This document shows, one piece after another, positions 50,838 to 56,453 of a stretch of 56,453 nt of DNA. A program made the position numbers and the translations under genes. Origin of the DNA: DASWUZ01 sp036401375 (GTDB lineage Bacteria; Acidobacteriota; Terriglobia; Terriglobales; Acidobacteriaceae). Below the pieces are notes generated by a model. It was given only the letters and a program-made list of their open reading frames with translations. It was not told the origin of the DNA and ran no database searches. Numbering within the stretch: position 1 is the first letter of the stretch; every line of letters starts with the position of its first letter. The stretch spans positions 1 to 56,453 of the forward strand of contig DASWVB010000025.1 in NCBI GenBank assembly GCA_036401375.1, written 5' to 3'.

Positions 50838-52700
50838 ATGAGCTCTCAATATCCTGCGAAACTCCAGATGGCCCTTCTGCTTGCGGCATCCCTCCTGCTA
50901 GCTGCGAACAACGCCTGGTCTCAGCAGGAAACTCCGCCGGACATCGTGATCAAGGCCACCGTGCGCCGCGTGATCCTCGACGTGGTCGTCACCGACAGCT
51001 TTGGCAAGCCGGTCCAGGGGCTCACCCGCAAAGACTTCTCCGTTCTGGAGGACGGTTCCTCTCAGCGAATCTTAAGCTTTGACAGTCACGAGCTCGGCCC
51101 GGCTCCAGAGCCGCCCAGGACACCGCAGCTTCCAGCCAATACCTTTCTCAGCCTGCCTACCGAGGCCGAACGCGGGCCGCTTTACGTACTGCTGCTCGAT
51201 CTGGTAAATACCGAGGTTGAGGACCAGATAACAGCCCGCAGCCGCATTTCGGAGTTCATTAAGAACAAACCGCCTGGGACTCGCTTCGCAATCTTCGTGC
51301 TGTCAGACGAGCTGAGGATGGTGCAGGGATTTACCTCGGAGCCCGGCCTGCTCTATGCCGCGCTCGATACGCATCAGCCGAAGCAGCACGTCCCCATGGT
51401 CTTCCTCTACGGCGCCAACCACGGACGCCACGACCCCAGCACAACCCTCGACGTGTTCGAGCATCTGGCTGCCTTCCTCAACGGCATGCCGGGGCGCAAG
51501 AACATTCTGTGGATTTCTGGAGCTTATCCGCTGCAGCTCTTTGCCACTCGCGACGATGGTCCTAATTACACCGAGCGCACCAAGCGCATGCTCGACAACA
51601 TGGCGCGCAACCAGATTTCCATCTATCCAATAGACGCGCGTGGGGTGGTCGTCTATGAGGCGACAGGGCCTGCCGGTTCCTCATCGGCAAGCATGACTTC
51701 AGGCTCATCTGCCGGCTCAAATGCGGGGCTTGGCCGCACTTTTTCCGGATCTGCTGCTGGTGGCGCGGGCAGTGGACCGGGTGCCGGCGCAGTCGGACCG
51801 TCAGAACTGGTGGCAGATTACCAGTCCGCCGACGAGATCGCTCGTGTAACCGGCGGTCACGCCTTCCACAGCAACAACAACATCGAAGGATTGCTCACCA
51901 ACGCGACGGAGGAGGGTGCGTCGTACTACGAGGTCAGCTACTCCCCGACGAACCAGAAGTACAACGGTGCGCTGCGCAGCATCGAGGTAAGGCTGGCGCG
52001 CAAGGGCTACCATCTTGACTACCGTCGAAACTACTACGGCGTTGAAGACGGCACAGATCCGCAGATGATTTTGGGAAGCCAACAGTCACCTGCGGCCAAC
52101 AGGAAGCCAGCTCGCCCGGTGGGAGACTCGCTCGACATCGCGATGGAGTATGGCGCACCCATGGCACACGACCTGCTCTTCAAGGCGCACGTTTACGCAG
52201 TCGGTCAGCCCGCGCTCGGCACTCCTGAGCAGATGGCAAACCTGGCCGATCAGCCTGCTTATTTCAAGGTTCGGAAGAAGAATAAGCCAGTCAAGCCTAT
52301 GGCGCCTATCAAGCTGCAGACCTACGCCATTGACTACACTCTGCCGGTCGCGCAGAGTCGCTCGATGGCAGGTCAGGCGGATACACCTGCGCCAAGGCTC
52401 GAGGTCGCCTCCGCCGCCTATGATGCTGACGGGCAGCTGCTCAATGGTGAGGTGAACGACGCCACCCAATCCGAGCCTCCCTCGTCTGCTGACTTAGCAA
52501 CACCGGCGGCCGCCCAGCCCACGCCAGCCTCTAAGACTTTTTACCGTCTACAGCAGCAGATCGATGTACCTATGACTGCCACTTCAATTCGAATCGCAGT
52601 GCGGGACATAAACACAAACCGGCTCGGCACCATCGAGGTCTCTCTGCCGCTCGCCCCCGAGGCTGAGGCGCAGGCGCAGACGGCTCCAGGCGTGCATTGA
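50838..52700 (+). CDS. Secreted VWFA-related acidobacterial protein, paralogue 1
   Basis: 620 residues from ATG 50838, with AAGGGTG before it, giving a good signal peptide (MALLLAASLLLAANNAWSQQ). Domain order: TVRRVILDVVVTDSFGKPVQGLTRKDFSVLEDG, then the VWFA-like part LYVLLLDLVNT (MIDAS-like D-x-x-N-T) and LNGMPGRKNILWISGAYPL, NQISIYPIDARGVVV, a Ser/Gly-rich insert (about 280-320), ITGGHAFHSNNN, YYEVSYSPTNQKYNG, and a C-terminal beta domain ending IEVSLPLAPEA. Matches the acidobacterial VWFA-related family. An intact paralogue of the frameshifted gene downstream; the tandem pair is probably a duplication. Confidence 0.88.
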   Translation: MSSQYPAKLQMALLLAASLLLAANNAWSQQETPPDIVIKATVRRVILDVVVTDSFGKPVQGLTRKDFSVLEDGSSQRILSFDSHELGPAPEPPRTPQLPANTFLSLPTEAERGPLYVLLLDLVNTEVEDQITARSRISEFIKNKPPGTRFAIFVLSDELRMVQGFTSEPGLLYAALDTHQPKQHVPMVFLYGANHGRHDPSTTLDVFEHLAAFLNGMPGRKNILWISGAYPLQLFATRDDGPNYTERTKRMLDNMARNQISIYPIDARGVVVYEATGPAGSSSASMTSGSSAGSNAGLGRTFSGSAAGGAGSGPGAGAVGPSELVADYQSADEIARVTGGHAFHSNNNIEGLLTNATEEGASYYEVSYSPTNQKYNGALRSIEVRLARKGYHLDYRRNYYGVEDGTDPQMILGSQQSPAANRKPARPVGDSLDIAMEYGAPMAHDLLFKAHVYAVGQPALGTPEQMANLADQPAYFKVRKKNKPVKPMAPIKLQTYAIDYTLPVAQSRSMAGQADTPAPRLEVASAAYDADGQLLNGEVNDATQSEPPSSADLATPAAAQPTPASKTFYRLQQQIDVPMTATSIRIAVRDINTNRLGTIEVSLPLAPEAEAQAQTAPGVH

Positions 52701-52769
52701 CGATCGGTGCGTCGACCGGGGTTGATCCAGGTGCGTTAGAATGCGGGCATCGGCTCAGAGGTCGTATCT

Positions 52770-54532
52770 ATGCAACTCTGGCGTACCAACCTGCAAGGCG
52801 CATGGTCGCTGCTGATCGCATTGATATTTGTAGGGGGAGCAAGTTCAGCTGCACAGGACGTAAGCGTACCGTCAGAGGCCGCCTCGCCCGATGACTATAC
52901 CGTTCACACAACGGTAAGGCGCGTGATTGTGGACGTCGCCGTCACAGACTCCGCTGGTACTCCAGTTGATGGACTCGATGCGAAGGACTTCACTGTCTGG
53001 GAAGATGGCAAGCCGCAACAGATTCTCAGCTTCGACTCCCATGATCTAGACGCGGCAGATACTGCAGCACCCAGGCTGCCATCGTTGCCTCCGAACACTT
53101 ATGTGAATCTTCCCGCGACTCCCGAGCGTGGGCCGCTTTACATCCTTCTGCTCGATCAGGTGAATACTTCACTGGACGACCAGGCGCGCGGCCGCGCTCA
53201 ACTGCTCAAGTTCATCGAGAGCAAGCCTGCGGGCACACGCTTTGCGGTCTACGTCTTTTCAGACGATCTCTATCTCGTCCAGGGCTTTACCTCAGATCCC
53301 GAGGTCTTGTTCGCATCCCTTGATCCGCATCGCCCCACTCACCATATACCCATGTTGTTTCTTTATGGCGACAGCTTCGGGGCAAACGACCCCGGAGTTA
53401 TGCTCGAGGTCTTTCGCCGCATCGCCACCTTTGTCGATGGACTGCCCGGCCGAAGAACCTGATCTGGCTGTCTGGCGCCTTCCCACTCGATCTCAGTCCC
53501 CGCGAGGGCAGCGACCCTATTTTCGAAGAGAAGACAAAGCAGGTGCTGGACACGATGGCGCAAAACCAGATCGCAATTTATCCAGTCGACCTGCGTGGGC
53601 TCGTTGTCCAGCTGCCCGGAGCGAGCAGTCATGCGACAGGTCTAATACTGGCGAGACAGTTCGACGCCATGGATCAAATCGCCCGCCTGACCGGCGGCCG
53701 CGCCTTCTATAGCAATAATGGGATCAACTATCTGCTGCAAAAGGCCACTCGGCAAGGAGCTAGTTACTACACTCTGAGTTACTCGCCAACAGACTCCAAC
53801 TATGATGGGCGGCGCAGAAGCATCGAGGTAAAGCTGGCTAGAAAAGGGTACACGCTCGCTTACCGCAGATACTATATTGGCCGAAGCAGCGGGGCAGAGA
53901 TCGAGACTGCTGCGAAGAAGAGCTCTGCCCCGCAATCTTCACGTGCTTCGCTTCGTCCGGTCAGCGATTCGCTATTTGTCGAGATGCAGCACGGCGCGCC
54001 GATGGTGCATGATCTGCTATTCAAGGTTCACCTGCATGCTGTGGGTCCGCTCGCGCCTGCATCTCCCCAACAGATGTCTAACCTTGCAGTAGAGCCGGAA
54101 TACTTCCGCGCGCGCAGGAGAAGTGCGCCTGGCAAACCCCTGCCGCTGGTCGAAGTGCAGAGTATGTCAATCGCCTGTACCCTGCCGGCGAGGCAGCTTG
54201 ATTCCAGGCAGATCGCAGGCGAGTCCGATCCTGCGCTGGAGTTTGCGGCGGCAGCTTACGATGCGGACGGACGCATGCTCAATGGTGCGATCCAGCCTGT
54301 GCTCGAGCGTGAAAGCCTCGACCCGCTGGTGACGCCTGCTATGAGGGGAACTCATTCGGTGTATCGCATCGAGCAGCAGTTTGATGTTCCCGCAGGGTCG
54401 ACGTCAATCCGCATTGCGGTGCGGGACATGAGGACGGATCGGCTAGGAGCGATCGAGCTACCTCTACCACTCGCGCACGAGGCAGAGATATCTGCGTCCG
54501 GATCGCAACCTGCTCCTGCTCGGACAGAGTAG
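52770..54532 (+). pseudogene. Secreted VWFA-related protein, paralogue 2, frameshifted
   Basis: Two abutting frames form one gene homologous to the preceding one. The first runs 52770-53462 (signal peptide LIALIFVGGASSAAQ, VDVAVTDSAGTPVDGLDAKDFTV) and stops at TGA 53460-53462, inside the conserved DGLPGR-KN block. The second frame continues with LIWLSGAFPL from about 53459 to 54532. Relative to paralogue 1 the block reads GGC-CG-AAG-AAC, so one base is missing at about 53452. Restoring it gives roughly 587 residues. Either the gene is inactivated or the deletion is a sequencing error. Confidence 0.8.
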
Positions 54533-54833
54533 GGCCAACTCTGCTGATGAGTCGCGGCCGCAAAGCACAATCAAGAAGCGGGATTAAGCTCAGCGCTGCG
54601 CAAAATGAAAGCCGCGAGCTGATGTGATCGCGACCGTAGCGAATCCGATAGTAAATGCAAGGCGGTAGCGCGGGCCCTAATCAGTTGATCTTACACAAGC
54701 AGTTTCCGGGCGTGACTTGAGTCCACTTGATTGGACTAGAAGTTCACTCTCCATAACGAGAACCGACGTTTTTACGCGTTTCGATTCTGGCTGCGGCGAA
54801 GTAACATGACCATGTATCGCGGAGTTACACACG
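54533..54833. other. 301-bp intergenic region
   Basis: Lower GC than the neighbours, with no repeat or hairpin I can name. The promoter for the TonB-C-domain gene at 54834 probably lies here. Confidence 0.4.
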
Positions 54834-55874
54834 ATGAAGTTACGATCCAGGCGATGTTTGCTCGCGATCTTGATGCAGCTATTTAAGATAAGCGCGATCG
54901 CATCTGCGCAGACGCCAGCTTCGGACCCAAACCAATATATGGAGTCGGCCGCCGATGCCAACAGCCTGACCGCGGCGGACATGAAGCCCTGGCACCTGCG
55001 TGCGAGGTATCAGCAAACGGATCCCGAAGGGACGACGAAGAGCCCGGGGGTGATCGAGATATGGTGGGCCGGTCCGGAGAACTACAAGGTCAGCTATACG
55101 AGAAAGGAATTCACTCAGACCGAGTACCGTGTTGGCGACAAAATGCTCTTGACGGGGGAGGAGGCCTGGCCGCCTGTGCTTGAGCGTAACGTGCTTGGCT
55201 TGCTGGTCCAACCACTTGCCGGAATCCAATCCCCGGTTAAATTGAGCTTCACGGAAAAAGAGATAAGCCTTAGCGGCCAAAAGTTGGAATGTTATACAGG
55301 GACTACAGCAGCCGAACCGCATAAAGCTTCTACAGTCCGGGCATACTGCTTCAAGATTCCCGACCCGACGCTCCGGCTGATCATTGACACCCAAGGATCC
55401 ATAACCAGCTTCAATAAGTTCGCGGATTTACAGAGCCACCATCTGGCAACCCACATTAATAAAGAACTATCGAAGACCCGCGCCATCGACGTACTTGTGG
55501 AACAAGTTGATTCCTCTCTCGCGGCTGAGGCGTCGACTTTGGCACCGCCCGCAGATGCGCGCCTCTTGCCTGCTGCCGCGCCCAGCCTTGGCGGAGGCTG
55601 GGTCTCACCTGTTTTGCCTCCCAGAGTGCTTCATCATGTTGAACCGGATTTTCATCCGGACTCTTGGGACCATCCATTCGACGTAGTTGTCGCAATTACA
55701 CTTCTCGTTAGCACGACGGGAGCGCCGGCGGACTTGAATGCCATCGGCGGACCGCCCGAACTGCAGCGAGAAGCTTTGCAAGCGGTGGGGAAGTATAGAT
55801 TTAAGCCTGCAATGTACTTGGGTAAGCCGTTAGAAGTCGAGATCTCTGTTGATATCCGCTTCCAGAAGTATTGA
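54834..55874 (+). CDS. Exported protein with TonB C-terminal-like domain
   Basis: 346 residues. N-terminal signal (LLAILMQLFKISAIASAQ). The middle resembles a LolA-like beta half-barrel (HLRARYQQTDPEGTTKSPGVIEIWWAGPENYKVSYTRKEFTQTEYRVGDKMLLTG). The last 70 residues match the TonB C-terminal fold: VVVAITLLVSTTGAPADLNAIGG, LQREALQAVGKYRFKPAMYLGKPLEVEISVDIRF. TonB C-terminal domains contact receptors, but this protein lacks a membrane anchor, so energy transduction is not implied. Family function unknown. Confidence 0.8.
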   Translation: MKLRSRRCLLAILMQLFKISAIASAQTPASDPNQYMESAADANSLTAADMKPWHLRARYQQTDPEGTTKSPGVIEIWWAGPENYKVSYTRKEFTQTEYRVGDKMLLTGEEAWPPVLERNVLGLLVQPLAGIQSPVKLSFTEKEISLSGQKLECYTGTTAAEPHKASTVRAYCFKIPDPTLRLIIDTQGSITSFNKFADLQSHHLATHINKELSKTRAIDVLVEQVDSSLAAEASTLAPPADARLLPAAAPSLGGGWVSPVLPPRVLHHVEPDFHPDSWDHPFDVVVAITLLVSTTGAPADLNAIGGPPELQREALQAVGKYRFKPAMYLGKPLEVEISVDIRFQKY

Positions 55875-55933
55875 TTGCCTGCGGAAGGGGAACTGCGATA
55901 AAGGACCACAGTGCGGCTGGATTACAACTCACG

Positions 55934-55970
55934 AACAAGAAAGGCCACCCATAGGGTGGCCTTTCTTGTT
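55934..55970. terminator. Strong bidirectional terminator
   Basis: A 16-bp perfect stem, AACAAGAAAGGCCACC (55934-55949) / GGTGGCCTTTCTTGTT (55955-55970), with a 5-nt loop. The T-rich arm serves transcription from the left, and the A-rich arm read as T on the other strand serves the rRNA operon from the right. It lies between the convergent TonB-C gene and 5S rRNA. Confidence 0.9.
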
Positions 55971-56004
55971 TCCCTCTTGAGTTATGCACCCAGAGTCATG
56001 TTAT

Positions 56005-56122
<118 letters not shown>

Positions 56123-56339
56123 AACTTGAGAGGCGCCTGGCAGAAGTTAACTACAGCCTCAAACCTGTCGACGGGCAGTTTTTCCCGGACGTAGAACAAG
56201 GCAATCTGGCGCCATTCAACCTGATTTTTCACAACGAAACCGATTGGGCTGAGCAGTTTTCATGCTCACGATCATTATAAGGCTTGTCGAATGTCTCCAG
56301 CAGCGGCAATAAAGTTACTGCGCAGAGTTAATTCTATGT

Positions 56340-56453
56340 TCAAGCCGAACGGGCGATTAGTACTGGTCAGCTACATGCATTACTGCACTTCAACCTCCAG
56401 CCTATCAACCAGGTGGTCTTCCTGGACCCTTCTTGACCCTTTTGGGTTGGGAG
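56340..56453 (-). rRNA. rrl: 23S ribosomal RNA, 3' end only
   Basis: The reverse complement contains GATAGGCTGGAGGTTGAAGT and GACCAGTACTAATCG, the conserved 3' terminus of 23S rRNA. The rest of the gene is beyond the right window edge. The exact 3' end is approximate. A spacer of about 215 nt without recognised features separates it from 5S. Confidence 0.92.

Overview
The window looks like a chromosomal segment of an Acidobacteriota bacterium (Acidobacteriaceae / Terriglobia type). The reasons are high-GC coding sequence, four copies of the 'VWFA-related Acidobacterial' protein type, a TonB-dependent receptor with an N-terminal carboxypeptidase-regulatory-like domain, many secreted proteins known mainly from this phylum, and intergenic palindromes of the GGCACGGC/GCCGTGCC kind. 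No phage, integrase, insertion sequence or CRISPR array was seen. The taxonomic call is inference from gene content.

Layout. 1-5.5 kb: the 3' part of an AAA-like ATPase with altered Walker motifs, a convergent palindrome, a large secreted protein joining a degenerate M28 peptidase fold to a VWFA-like region, then about 750 bp of non-coding DNA with an inverted pair of REP-like palindromes. 5.5-13.6 kb: housekeeping genes (pabA/trpG-type amidotransferase, efp, acyP, apt, pckA, a DksA/TraR zinc finger) mixed with small hypotheticals, including a 50-residue membrane peptide at 10182-10334. 13.7-20.5 kb: a YpfJ-type zinc peptidase, a coiled-coil/membrane protein pair, a TPR membrane protein, a methyltransferase, an ECF sigma factor with its overlapping partner, a LolA-like secreted protein and a HAD hydrolase. 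20.6-24.7 kb: a class II aldolase, lptE, holA and an EamA transporter. 24.8-28.8 kb: a nucleoside-salvage run (cytidine deaminase, thymidine phosphorylase, CNT transporter, purine nucleoside phosphorylase). 28.8-34.7 kb: a DUF2062 protein, an S1/P1 nuclease, a deoxyhypusine-synthase-like enzyme, a potassium channel and a TPR protein. 34.8-41 kb: the inducible mutagenesis cassette imuA-imuB-dnaE2, with AT-richer codon use than its neighbours. 41.2-50.6 kb: a TonB receptor with a small HxH/CxxC protein in front, a VWFA protein, a LysR/GNAT divergent pair, a VKOR-like protein and pyrG. 50.8-55.9 kb: two tandem VWFA paralogues (the second frameshifted) and a secreted TonB-C-domain protein. The right end holds a strong bidirectional terminator, 5S rRNA and the 3' end of 23S rRNA, both on the minus strand.

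The clearest functional groupings are the salvage operon (uptake, deamination, phosphorolysis), the SOS-type translesion cassette (ImuA/ImuB adaptor plus DnaE2 polymerase), the sigma/anti-sigma-like pair, and the envelope genes. The items most worth a second look are the degenerate M28-VWFA fusion, the EF-P with Asn at its loop tip in a genome that also has a DHS-like enzyme, the large insert in ImuA, the heptad-repeat/membrane pair, the frameshifted VWFA duplicate, and the inverted REP-like pair.
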